A stretch of 64,000 nt of DNA, taken from contig CAJTXM010000004.1 of the NCBI GenBank assembly GCA_910583545.1, forward strand, positions 1 to 64,000. Reading direction: 5' to 3'. Position 1 is the first letter of the stretch, and each line of letters starts with the position of its first letter. The notes under the pieces were generated by a model. The model ran no database searches, was not told the origin of the DNA, and saw only the letters and a list, made by a program, of their open reading frames with translations. The position numbers and the translations under genes were made by a program. Below are positions 39,722-47,346 of the stretch, one piece after another. This DNA comes from an uncultured Christensenella sp. (GTDB lineage: Bacteria; Bacillota; Clostridia; Christensenellales; Borkfalkiaceae).

Positions 39722-39756
39722 AAAAAGGTTTTCGGACAATTGTCCGAAAACCTTTC
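39722..39756. terminator. Terminator between hxlR and rplA
   Basis: AAAGGTTTTCGGACA pairs with TGTCCGAAAACCTTT almost without loop, with flanking A/T; ends rplA on the minus strand and hxlR on the plus strand. Confidence 0.82.
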
Positions 39757-39769
39757 ATTTTAGTTTTTA

Positions 39770-40459
39770 TTAACCTTTGTTGTAAGTTACTTTTACGCCG
39801 GGGCCCATTGTTGAAGCGAGGGTAACGGACTTGATATACTGTCCCTTTGCCGTCGCGGGCTTAGCCTTGACGATAGCGTCCATAAGCGCGGAAATATTTT
39901 CCGAAAGCTTGTCAACGCCGAACGATTTCTTTCCGACGGGGCAGTGAATGATAGCCGTCTTATCGAGACGGTATTCAACTTTACCTGCCTTTACTTCCTG
40001 AACAGCCTTTGCAACGTCCATAGTAACGGTGCCGGACTTGGGGTTGGGCATCAAGCCCTTGGGGCCTAAAATACGGCCGATTCTGCCGACTACGCCCATC
40101 ATATCGGGGGTAGTAATCATTACGTCGAAGTCGAACCAGTTATCTTTCTGAATACGCTGGATCATTTCTTCCGCGCCGACGAAGTCTGCGCCTGCCGCCG
40201 TTGCCGCGTCTGCCTTGTCACCCTTTGCAACAACTAAAACTTTCTTTGTTTTACCCGTGCCGTTGGGAAGGACGAGAACGCCTCTGACCTGCTGGTCAGC
40301 CTGCCTGGGGTCTACGCCGAGGCGAACGTGGAGTTCTATGGTTTCGTCGAATTTAGCCTTTGCCGTATCGATAACGGTCTTGACTGCTTCGTTTAAATCA
40401 TACGATTTCGAACGGTCGTAGGATTTTAAGCTTTCAGCATACTTTTTAGCAAGTTTCAT
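39770..40459 (-). CDS. rplA: 50S ribosomal protein L1 (229 aa)
   Basis: 23S rRNA-binding protein of the L1 stalk and usual autoregulator of the L11-L1 operon. Characteristic stretches are [22 protein letters not shown] (with Lys in place of R), [30 protein letters not shown]. Full length. It follows rplK by 4 bp. A terminator follows directly; rplJ, rplL and rpoB, usually next, are not here. Confidence 0.96.
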   Translation of the reverse strand: MKLAKKYAESLKSYDRSKSYDLNEAVKTVIDTAKAKFDETIELHVRLGVDPRQADQQVRGVLVLPNGTGKTKKVLVVAKGDKADAATAAGADFVGAEEMIQRIQKDNWFDFDVMITTPDMMGVVGRIGRILGPKGLMPNPKSGTVTMDVAKAVQEVKAGKVEYRLDKTAIIHCPVGKKSFGVDKLSENISALMDAIVKAKPATAKGQYIKSVTLASTMGPGVKVTYNKG

Positions 40460-40463
40460 TAGC

Positions 40464-40889
40464 TTATTCCTCCACCGTTACACCCATCGAACGGGCGGTT
40501 CCCTTGACCATACTCATAGCCGATTCCATATCGGTGCAGTTGAGGTCAGGCATTTTTGTCTTTGCAATATCTTCGACCTGAGCTTTAGTAAGCTTGCCAA
40601 CCTTGTCCCTGTTGGGGCGAGCGCTTGCCGTTTCAAGACCCAGCGCCTTTTTGATGAGTACGGGCGTAGGGGGTGTTTTGAGAACGAAAGTAAAGCTTCT
40701 GTCCTGATAGATCGTCACTACGCAGGGAATGATAAGTCCTGCCTGATGCGCGGTCTTTGCGTTGAATTCCTTGGTAAAGCCGGGTATGTTGATACCGTGA
40801 GGGCCAAGCGTAGAACCTACGGGAGGCGCAGGAGTAGCTTTACCGGCAGGAAGCTGCAATTTAACAACCGCAGTAATCTTTTTTGCCAT
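40464..40889 (-). CDS. rplK: 50S ribosomal protein L11 (141 aa)
   Basis: GTPase-centre protein. Family sequence is clear: [48 protein letters not shown], and C-terminal GTARSMGV. Full length, with a strong AAGGAGG-type site upstream. The structured element E3 lies between nusG and this gene. Confidence 0.96.
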   Translation of the reverse strand: MAKKITAVVKLQLPAGKATPAPPVGSTLGPHGINIPGFTKEFNAKTAHQAGLIIPCVVTIYQDRSFTFVLKTPPTPVLIKKALGLETASARPNRDKVGKLTKAQVEDIAKTKMPDLNCTDMESAMSMVKGTARSMGVTVEE

Positions 40890-41006
40890 AAATATATTTC
40901 CTCCTTGTGGTTAAAACGAATACGCCATAAAAGATTTAACGTAATCTCCCACAAAATTAACCAAATAAATATCTGAAACTTTCAAATGTTTCCAAATAAT
41001 TACGTT

Positions 41007-41196
41007 CGCGGCAAAAATCAAACTTTTTGCCGGCAAGTCCCGATTTGCAAATACCTTTGCTCACTACGGAGCTTGTTATTCAGTCGGGCGAATTCGCACA
41101 ATTATGTTTCGGTGTGCCTTTTAAAATTGTGCGAAGAGGGCAGACAGCCCTCAAACACGGGGAAATCAGACATCTTCGAACGTCTGATTTTACGTG
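41007..41196. repeat. Modular hairpin element, copy E3
   Basis: Fills the 300-bp nusG-rplK gap: terminal hairpin (CGGC-AAAA / TTTT-GCCG, like E1a), H3 (GCAA-atacct-TTGC), a perfect 10-bp core helix TTCGCACAAT / ATTGTGCGAA with GGTGTGCC in the loop, H2 (GAGGGC/GCCCTC), and palindrome H1 (41156-41196; AAATCAGAC / GTCTGATTT). H1 overlaps the last codons and stop of nusG. Confidence 0.8.
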
Positions 41197-41726
41197 GAAC
41201 TTTTCTTGATTTGGATATACTCTACTTCCACGTCGGTAATTCTTCCGAACATTTCGACCTGAACTTTTGCTTTCTGAGCAGCGTCGTTAAGTTCGGAAAT
41301 AATTCCGCTGAACCCTTCCAGAGGACCGGATACGACGTCTACTTTGTTGCCGACAGCGAACTCGCCCTCGACGACGACGGTTTCAAGGCGCATTTTGCGG
41401 ATCTCGTCCTCTTTTAAAGGAATGGGTCTGCCCTGAGGCCCGACGAAGCCCGTAACCCCTCTCGTGTTCGTAATCATATACCAAAGCTGATTTGAATAAA
41501 TCATTTTAATGAAAACGTAGCAAGGCAACAGCTTGCGCTCTACTATCTTGCGCTTGCCGTTGCTCTTTTCTTCGATGGTCTGTTCGGTAGGAATCTGAAC
41601 GTCGAAGATCATATTCTGTAAATTGTTGTTTTCGATAAGCCTTTCAAGATTTTCTTTGACCATCGACTCGTAGCCGGAATAGGTGTGAAGAATATACCAG
41701 CAAGGCGTAGTAGTAACGTCTACCAT
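41190..41726 (-). CDS. nusG: Transcription termination/antitermination protein NusG (178 aa)
   Basis: The N-terminal NGN domain (WYILHTYSGYESMVKENLERL, VRKLLPCYVFIKM-like segment) and C-terminal KOW domain (VGNKVDVVSGPLEGFSGIISEL) are both present. It binds RNA polymerase and couples to Rho or ribosomes. Its ATG overlaps the secE stop by one base (TAATG). The last residues (Ser-Ser-Thr) are encoded within the repeat element H1. Confidence 0.96.
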   Translation of the reverse strand: MVDVTTTPCWYILHTYSGYESMVKENLERLIENNNLQNMIFDVQIPTEQTIEEKSNGKRKIVERKLLPCYVFIKMIYSNQLWYMITNTRGVTGFVGPQGRPIPLKEDEIRKMRLETVVVEGEFAVGNKVDVVSGPLEGFSGIISELNDAAQKAKVQVEMFGRITDVEVEYIQIKKSST

Positions 41727-41965
41727 TATTCGATTCCCTTGATACTCGTAATTAAACCCAAAAGCTCCTGCAAGCCGTAGTTAATTAAGGTAGCCACTAC
41801 CGTGAAAGTAATTACCACCACTAAAACGACGCATGTAGCCTTAACTACCTTGGGGAACGTAGGCCACGTAACCCTTTTCAGTTCGGAAAAAGTTTCTTTG
41901 AACTTTCTGCCTATTCTTACAAAAATATTAGGTTTTTTAACCTTGTTGTCATTTTTCTGTGACAT
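41726..41965 (-). CDS. secE: Preprotein translocase subunit SecE (79 aa)
   Basis: Small single-helix Sec translocon subunit: the amphipathic motif KETFSELKRVTWPTFPKVVKAT precedes one membrane helix (VLVVVITFTVVATLI). Standard position between rpmG and nusG. Confidence 0.95.
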   Translation of the reverse strand: MSQKNDNKVKKPNIFVRIGRKFKETFSELKRVTWPTFPKVVKATCVVLVVVITFTVVATLINYGLQELLGLITSIKGIE

Positions 41966-41987
41966 AAAAACCTCTTATTCACGAAAT

Positions 41988-42010
41988 CCGTGAGTTGTTT
42001 TTGTCGTGAA
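41988..42010. repeat. Possible solo H1-like inverted repeat
   Basis: TTCACGA and TCGTGAA flank 9 bp between rpmG and secE. The CACGA/TCGTG ends resemble the H1 palindrome of the modular element, but the inner stem is missing, so it may be a degenerate remnant or chance. Confidence 0.3.
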
Positions 42011-42037
42011 TTATATCACGCACAAAATGCGGAAACC

Positions 42038-42199
42038 TTATTTGGTTTCCTTATGCTCGGTATGCTTTTTGCAGAAAGGACAGTATTTGGAAATAGTAAG
42101 CCTGTCCGGATCGTTACGCTTGTTCTTATAGCTATCGTAATTTCTGCGTTTGCACTCAGTGCACTCGAAGGTGATTTTAGCCCTTGTTGATGCCTTCAT
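42038..42199 (-). CDS. rpmG: 50S ribosomal protein L33, zinc-binding form (53 aa)
   Basis: Too short for most gene lists. The protein begins [16 protein letters not shown], continues [13 protein letters not shown] and ends [16 protein letters not shown]. Two CxxC pairs (Cys13/Cys16 and Cys40/Cys43) form the zinc site of the C+ paralogue. It opens the rpmG-secE-nusG-rplK-rplA operon on the minus strand. Confidence 0.93.
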   Translation of the reverse strand: MKASTRAKITFECTECKRRNYDSYKNKRNDPDRLTISKYCPFCKKHTEHKETK

Positions 42200-42216
42200 T
42201 TTAGAAAACTCCGTAC

Positions 42217-42280
42217 AAAAAAATTACACCCCCTGAACAGGGCGTAATTGAAGTTTACCATATAATAAATATCTTGTCAA
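42217..42280 (-). promoter_or_regulatory. rpmG operon promoter followed by a terminator-like hairpin
   Basis: TTGACA (42275-42280) and TAAACT (42252-42257), 17-bp spacer, minus strand. Just after the expected transcription start comes a hairpin (42222-42249; AATTAC and CCCTG arms) with seven Us on its 3' side, i.e. an intrinsic terminator shape between promoter and gene. It may terminate upstream transcription or attenuate rpmG. Confidence 0.55.
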
Positions 42281-42339
42281 TCGTTTTTCGGATTTAAAGT
42301 AAACTTTTTAAATCGGCGTGCTTAATTTGTATAATTTAA

Positions 42340-42618
42340 CGACGTCCATCCTGCCGTTGCATTTGCCCACGTGAAAAAATTAAGGTAGCCGTTATACGTT
42401 CCGTTATTCGCAGTAGACGAAAGATCGGGAAAACTATTATAGACAAGCATTTCCGTCCCCGAAGGGGTATCTCCGTCTATTACAAAATAACTCGTTCCTG
42501 CGTTCCAGCCGAAGTTAAGATATTCGGACCAGTGAGGATTATTTGCTATATGACTGCCGTCTATACGATAATTGTTAGCCCAGCGCTGGCAGGTTATTTT
42601 AAACATTTCGCCGGGCGC
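42340..42618 (-). repeat. Repeated coding cassette, copy B (279 bp)
   Basis: Identical to copy C from about 42340 to 42560. At its 5' edge a block of about 30 bases is replaced: ITCQRWANNYRIDGS instead of INCVRTTSSPPYNIDGS, with a 6-bp length difference. Its 3' edge stops 41 bp earlier than copies A and C and then reads into a stop. The upstream frame (VLELAPGEMFK) is stopped by TAA and has no start. It lies behind hydA in the same orientation. Confidence 0.85.
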
Positions 42619-42644
42619 TAATTCGAGGACAAGTTTTGAAACTT

Positions 42645-42675
42645 AAACCGTCGGAAAAAACTTTCTCGACGGTTT
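42645..42675 (-). terminator. Hairpin after hydABC
   Basis: AAACCGTCG and CGACGGTTT pair around a 13-nt A/T-rich loop right after the hydA stop, separating the hydrogenase genes from cassette B. It lacks a long T-run, so termination strength is uncertain. Confidence 0.55.
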
Positions 42676-42681
42676 TCAAAA

Positions 42682-44397
42682 TCAATATTTTTCTCTTTTA
42701 ACGTAAGTTGTATGTAAAAGCTCGTGAGCTTTATGGCTGTTAGGCTCGCCGAAATATTCTTTATAAAGAATTTCAACCGCGGGATTTTCGTGCGATAAAC
42801 GCAGTGTTTTGTCTTTATCGTAGTCGTACAGCGCCTGCGCCCTGACCGCTTTCAAGTCGATACTGTTTCTGATTTCGTCGTGAACGTACGGCTGACCGCC
42901 TCCGTTGATACAGCCTCCGGGACAAGCCATAATTTCGACGAACGCATAGTCCTTTTTACCGCTCTTAATATCCGCAATAATTTTTCTCGCATTGTCGAGA
43001 CCGCTGGCAACGGCGACTTTCATAGTCTTTCCGCCGACGGTATATTCCGCCTCCTTAACGCCCTGAGTTCCCCTCACCTCTTTGAATTCGAGGGGTGCGC
43101 CCTTACCGCCGAGCTTTACCGCCGCAGTTCTCAAAGCCGCTTCCATAACTCCGCCCGTCGCGCCGAAAATCGCGCCTGCGCCGCTCGCCTCTTCAAACGG
43201 CGTATCGAATTTGCTTTCGGGAAGATTGACGAAATCGACGCCCGCTTCCTTTATCATCTTCGCAAGCTCGCGCGTAGTGATAGCCGCGTCCGTGAAGTGT
43301 CCGAGCTCGTCGCGCGAAACTTCGAACTTTTTCGCCGTACAGGGAATAACCGAAACCACGAATAGATTTTCGGGTTTAATTCCCCTCTTTTCACAGTAGT
43401 AAGTTTTAAGCACTGCGGAAAACATTTCCTGCGGAGATTTACAGCTTGAAATATTGGGCAGAATTTCGGGGTAATAGTGTTCGGCAAACTTAATCCAGGC
43501 AGGACAGCAGCTTGTGAACATAGGAAGCTGACCGCCGTTCTGCAATCTTGATAAAAGTTCCGTCGCCTCCTCCATAATGGTGAGGTCGGCGGTAATGTCC
43601 ATATTAAAGCACTTGATATCGCCGAGCTGTCTGATTGCGGAAATCATTTTCCCCTCGACGTTAGTGCCGACGGGCAGTCCGAACGCTTCTCCCAAAGTCG
43701 CCCTTACCGACGGAGCAGTAAAGAACACGACTTCCTTTTCGGGGTCGACTATCGCGCCCCAGACGTCGGCGACGTTACTCTTTTCATAGAGCGCGCCCAC
43801 GGGGCAGGCAACGACGCACTGTCCGCAATTCACGCAGGGCGTATGCGCCAAAGACACGTCGTACGGCGAACCTATGGTTTTTGAATAGCCCCTGTTTTTA
43901 GGACCTATCGCACCTATCGTCTGATTGGTGCAGGCTGCAACGCACCGCGTACACATAACGCATTTGCTGTTATCCCTCACGACCGAAACCGACAGATCGT
44001 CGATAGGCTTCAGATCGTGATCCGTACCGAACCGGTCCTCTTCGGCGTTGTATTCGAGCGCAAGCTTCTGCAATTCGCAGTTCATAGAACGCGCGCAGCT
44101 TAAGCACTTCTTTTTATGCGTAGATAAAATCAGTTCAATAGTCGTCTTTCTCGATTTTCTTATCTGCGGCGTGTTGGTGCGCACTTCCATTCCTTCCGAA
44201 ACGGGATAAGTGCACGCAGTGACAAGTCCTCTCGCACCCGTTGCCTCCACAAGACAAAGACGGCACGATCCCACGCACTGAACGTCCTTTAAATAGCACA
44301 GCGTAGGTATGCGCACGTTGGCAAGCTTAGCCGCCTGCAATATAGTTGAACCTTCGGGAACACTGACCGATATTCCGTTTATTTTTAAATTGACCAT
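42682..44397 (-). CDS. hydA: NADH-dependent [FeFe] hydrogenase, catalytic subunit (571 aa)
   Basis: Reduces protons to H2. N-terminal [2Fe-2S] domain (CYLKDVQCVGSCRLC), His/Cys [4Fe-4S] site (HKKKCLSCARSMNC), two ferredoxin clusters (CVMCTRCVAAC, CVNCGQCVAACPVG), then the H-cluster motifs TSCCPAW, VIPCTAKKFE (usually MPC; here Ile in place of Met) and EIMACPGGCINGGGQP. The short C-terminal domain (EYFGEPNSHKAHELLH) is normal for group A. Together with HydB and HydC it should form a trimeric, probably electron-bifurcating enzyme using NADH and reduced ferredoxin (family knowledge). Confidence 0.95.
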   Translation of the reverse strand: MVNLKINGISVSVPEGSTILQAAKLANVRIPTLCYLKDVQCVGSCRLCLVEATGARGLVTACTYPVSEGMEVRTNTPQIRKSRKTTIELILSTHKKKCLSCARSMNCELQKLALEYNAEEDRFGTDHDLKPIDDLSVSVVRDNSKCVMCTRCVAACTNQTIGAIGPKNRGYSKTIGSPYDVSLAHTPCVNCGQCVVACPVGALYEKSNVADVWGAIVDPEKEVVFFTAPSVRATLGEAFGLPVGTNVEGKMISAIRQLGDIKCFNMDITADLTIMEEATELLSRLQNGGQLPMFTSCCPAWIKFAEHYYPEILPNISSCKSPQEMFSAVLKTYYCEKRGIKPENLFVVSVIPCTAKKFEVSRDELGHFTDAAITTRELAKMIKEAGVDFVNLPESKFDTPFEEASGAGAIFGATGGVMEAALRTAAVKLGGKGAPLEFKEVRGTQGVKEAEYTVGGKTMKVAVASGLDNARKIIADIKSGKKDYAFVEIMACPGGCINGGGQPYVHDEIRNSIDLKAVRAQALYDYDKDKTLRLSHENPAVEILYKEYFGEPNSHKAHELLHTTYVKREKY

Positions 44398-44420
44398 AAT
44401 ATATCCCTGCCTTTAACCCG

Positions 44421-46313
44421 TTACTTTATAGTGATTGCGCCGAATTTGCAGTGCGCTATGCACTGACCGCACTTAATACATTTTGACGTATCTATCTCGT
44501 GCGGCGCCTTGACTTCGCCCGAAATCGCATTGACGGGGCAGTTGCGTCTGCAAAGCGTACAGCCCTTGCATTTATCGGTATCTATGTAATACGACAGAAG
44601 CGATTTGCACACGCCTGCGGAACACTTCTTTGCGTAGACGTGTTTGATGTATTCGTCGCTGAAATGTTTCATTGTCGAAAGAATAGGGTTAGGCGCAGAC
44701 TGCCCCAGAGCGCAGAGCGACGACGATTTCATATGCTCGGCAAGTTCCGTGATTTTTTCCAGATCTTCGGGTTCTCCCTTGCCGTCGGTTATTTTCTTCA
44801 GAATATCCAGAAGCCTTTTGGTGCCTATTCTGCAAGCCGTGCATTTTCCGCAGCTTTCGTCCGCAGTGAATTCGAGATAGAATTTTGCGATATCGACCAT
44901 ACAGGTGTTTTCGTCCATTACTATCAGTCCGCCCGATCCCATCATCGAGCCGATAGCCGTAAGGTTATCGAAGTCCATAGGAACGTTGATATGCGTCGAC
45001 GGAATACATCCGCCCGAAGGTCCGCCCGTCTGCGCGGCTTTGAATTTCTTTCCGTCGGGAAGTCCGCCGCCTATATCGTAGATGATAGTTTTCAAGGTCG
45101 TACCCATAGGAACTTCGACAAGCCCGACGTTGTTTATCTTACCGCCGAGCGCGAAAACCTTCGTTCCCTTGCTCTTTTCGGTACCTATGGAATTGAACCA
45201 CTCCGCACCGTTTAAAATGATCGGCGCGATCGACGCCCAGGTTTCGACGTTGTTCAGAACCGTCGGCTTTTTATAAATTCCGCACTGCGCCGAGAACGGA
45301 GGACGGGGACGGGGTTCGCCCCTCTTTCCCTCGATACTCGCCATAAGCGCGGTTTCCTCTCCGCACACGAACGCCCCTGCGCCGAGGCGGATATCGATAT
45401 CGAAGCTGAAATTGCTTCCTAATATATTTTTACCGAGCAAGCCTTTTTCCCTTGCCTGCGAAATAGCTATTTTCAATCTTTCAACGGCAATAGGGTATTC
45501 GGCGCGGACGTATATAAAGCCCTCCTGCGCGCCGACTGCGTAGCCTGCGATAGTCATTGCTTCAAGCACGGTATGCGGATCGCCCTCTAAAATCGACCTG
45601 TCCATAAACGCGCCGGGGTCGCCCTCGTCGGCGTTACAGCAAACGTATTTGACGTCGCCGACGGCGTCCTTGGTGAACTGCCATTTGAGTCCCGTGGGGA
45701 AACCTGCTCCGCCCCTGCCTCTCAGCCCCGAAGCCTTGATTTGAGAAATAACTTCGTCGGGCGTCATAGAAGTCAAAACCTTTGCAAGCGCCGAATAGTC
45801 GCCTGCCGATATTGCCTCCTCTATGCTCTCCGCGGAAATTACTCCGCAGTTTCTGAGCGCGATTCTCATCTGATGTTTATAGAAAGGTATTTCGGCAAAG
45901 GGAATTACGCTTCCGTCCTCGTGAAGGGTGGGCGCGTAAAGAAGTTCCTTTACAATATCTCCACCCTTGACAAGATGCTTTTCGGCAACGGTCTTTGCGT
46001 GTTCCGGCGTCATCTGCGAATAGAACGCGCCCTCGGGATAGACTATCATTATAGGACCCAGCGCGCACAGCCCGAAACAGCCCGTCTTTACTATCAGTAC
46101 GTCGTTTATGCCCAGCTCTTTAAAGGAAGCTTCGAGCTGTTCGATAACCTTTAAAGAACGCGAGGAAGTACAGCCCGTTCCGCCACAGACGAGGACCTGT
46201 TTTCTGTAACCCGTATTTTTTGCAAGCTCCTCAGCCTGTTCCCTTACGATTTTTCTTACCTTTATCAAATCGGCTTTATCCGCCGAAATCTTTTCAAGTT
46301 CTTTGACCGTCAT
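44421..46313 (-). CDS. hydB: Hydrogenase NADH-binding subunit, NuoF-like (630 aa)
   Basis: Order of domains: N-terminal thioredoxin-like [2Fe-2S] fold (VCGGTGCTSS, then GCFGLCALGP), NADH/FMN Rossmann region (GLRGRGGAGFPTGLKW, NADEGDPGAFMDR), SLBB, [4Fe-4S] motif ESCGKCTACRIGT, and two C-terminal ferredoxin clusters (CKGCTLCRRNCPVNA, CIKCGQCIAHC). This is the layout of HydB/HndC. It oxidises NADH and passes electrons to HydA. Follows hydC by 8 bp. Confidence 0.95.
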   Translation of the reverse strand: MTVKELEKISADKADLIKVRKIVREQAEELAKNTGYRKQVLVCGGTGCTSSRSLKVIEQLEASFKELGINDVLIVKTGCFGLCALGPIMIVYPEGAFYSQMTPEHAKTVAEKHLVKGGDIVKELLYAPTLHEDGSVIPFAEIPFYKHQMRIALRNCGVISAESIEEAISAGDYSALAKVLTSMTPDEVISQIKASGLRGRGGAGFPTGLKWQFTKDAVGDVKYVCCNADEGDPGAFMDRSILEGDPHTVLEAMTIAGYAVGAQEGFIYVRAEYPIAVERLKIAISQAREKGLLGKNILGSNFSFDIDIRLGAGAFVCGEETALMASIEGKRGEPRPRPPFSAQCGIYKKPTVLNNVETWASIAPIILNGAEWFNSIGTEKSKGTKVFALGGKINNVGLVEVPMGTTLKTIIYDIGGGLPDGKKFKAAQTGGPSGGCIPSTHINVPMDFDNLTAIGSMMGSGGLIVMDENTCMVDIAKFYLEFTADESCGKCTACRIGTKRLLDILKKITDGKGEPEDLEKITELAEHMKSSSLCALGQSAPNPILSTMKHFSDEYIKHVYAKKCSAGVCKSLLSYYIDTDKCKGCTLCRRNCPVNAISGEVKAPHEIDTSKCIKCGQCIAHCKFGAITIK

Positions 46314-46321
46314 ATTTCACC

Positions 46322-46810
46322 TCAGTCCTTTAAGTATTTATCGAGTATTCCGTCAACGTCTTCGGGCTTTATCTTGCCGTAAACTTCACCGTCGATTATC
46401 ATTACGGGCGCAAGTCCGCACGCGCCTACGCAGCGGCAGCTGTCTATCGAGAACCTGCTGTCGGGCGTGCACTGTCCGCAGGTGATTTTAAGCTCCTTTT
46501 CTAAAACTTCCAGAATCTTATCCGAACCTTTGACGTAGCAAGCCGTACCCAAACATACGCTTATCTGATGCTTGCCCTTGGGATAAAGCGAGAACTGCGA
46601 GTAGAACGTGGCCACTCCGTAAACTTCCGCAAGCGGAATATTCAGCTTTTCGGCAATAACCGTCTGAACCTCCGCAGGCAGATATCCGTAAATATTCTGC
46701 GCCTCGTGCAGTACGGGCATAAGCGCGCCCGGATCGTTCCTGTGCTCACCGATACAGTTTAAAAGCTTTTGCATCTGTTCTTCGGTGCCCTCGAATAAGT
46801 TTTTCGCCAT
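46322..46810 (-). CDS. hydC: Hydrogenase NuoE-like [2Fe-2S] subunit (162 aa)
   Basis: Thioredoxin-like [2Fe-2S] protein of the NuoE/HndA/HydC type: cluster ligands in CLGTACYVKG and CRCVGACGLAP; N-terminal helical part ALMPVLHEAQNIYGYLP. First gene of hydCBA. Promoter TTGTAA-17-TATAAT upstream (46860-46888). Confidence 0.93.
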   Translation of the reverse strand: MAKNLFEGTEEQMQKLLNCIGEHRNDPGALMPVLHEAQNIYGYLPAEVQTVIAEKLNIPLAEVYGVATFYSQFSLYPKGKHQISVCLGTACYVKGSDKILEVLEKELKITCGQCTPDSRFSIDSCRCVGACGLAPVMIIDGEVYGKIKPEDVDGILDKYLKD

Positions 46811-46985
46811 ATATACTCCTGAAACCGATAATTTAATCGATATATTTTTACTTATTAAAATTATACATTATTACATAAACAATTACAAAATAAAATATCG
46901 ACAAATTTTGCGTTTGCCGATATTGTTAAAATCGGATGAATTTGTGTGAATTTTTAACAAAAATAATAAAGTTTATTATTTAGCA
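46811..46985 (-). promoter_or_regulatory. hydCBA promoter region
   Basis: AT-rich. TTGTAA (46883-46888) and TATAAT (46860-46865) with 17 bp between them on the minus strand. Upstream are TTGTTAA (46923-46929) and TTAACAA (46954-46960), the two half-sites of a Rex operator, but 24 bp apart rather than the usual 4-6, so Rex control is only suggested. No gene is seen here. Confidence 0.5.
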
Positions 46986-47305
46986 GATTTCAAGGCAAGG
47001 TTACCGCTCAGAGAGTTCTGCGACGTCCATCCTGCCGTTGCATTTGCCCACGTGAAAAAATTAAGGTAGCCGTTATACGTTCCGTTATTCGCAGTAGACG
47101 AAAGATCGGGAAAACTATTATAGACAAGCATTTCCGTCCCCGAAGGGGTATCTCCGTCTATTACAAAATAACTCGTTCCTGCGTTCCAGCCGAAGTTAAG
47201 ATATTCGGACCAGTGAGGATTATTTGCTATATGACTGCCGTCTATATTATAAGGAGGACTGCTTGTCGTGCGCACGCAGTTTATTTTAAACATTTCGCCG
47301 GGCGC
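46986..47305 (-). repeat. Repeated coding cassette, copy C (320 bp)
   Basis: Same 320-bp extent as copy A, ending in SGNLALKS, and same core as copy B. The open frame continues upstream (TVIELAPGEMFKI) into the antisense of the 3' end of the transporter gene region without a credible start or ribosome-binding site. It lies 41 bp behind the SNF transporter gene in the same orientation and just upstream of the hydCBA promoter region. Confidence 0.85.
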
Positions 47306-47346
47306 TAATTCAATGACTGTGCGCTGTCCGCTAAATAACCTGAAAA

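Noticed and set aside
41966..42037. tRNA-Trp gene between rpmG and secE, common in bacteria
   Set aside because: No cloverleaf or CCA-adjacent acceptor stem can be drawn; only an inverted repeat is present.
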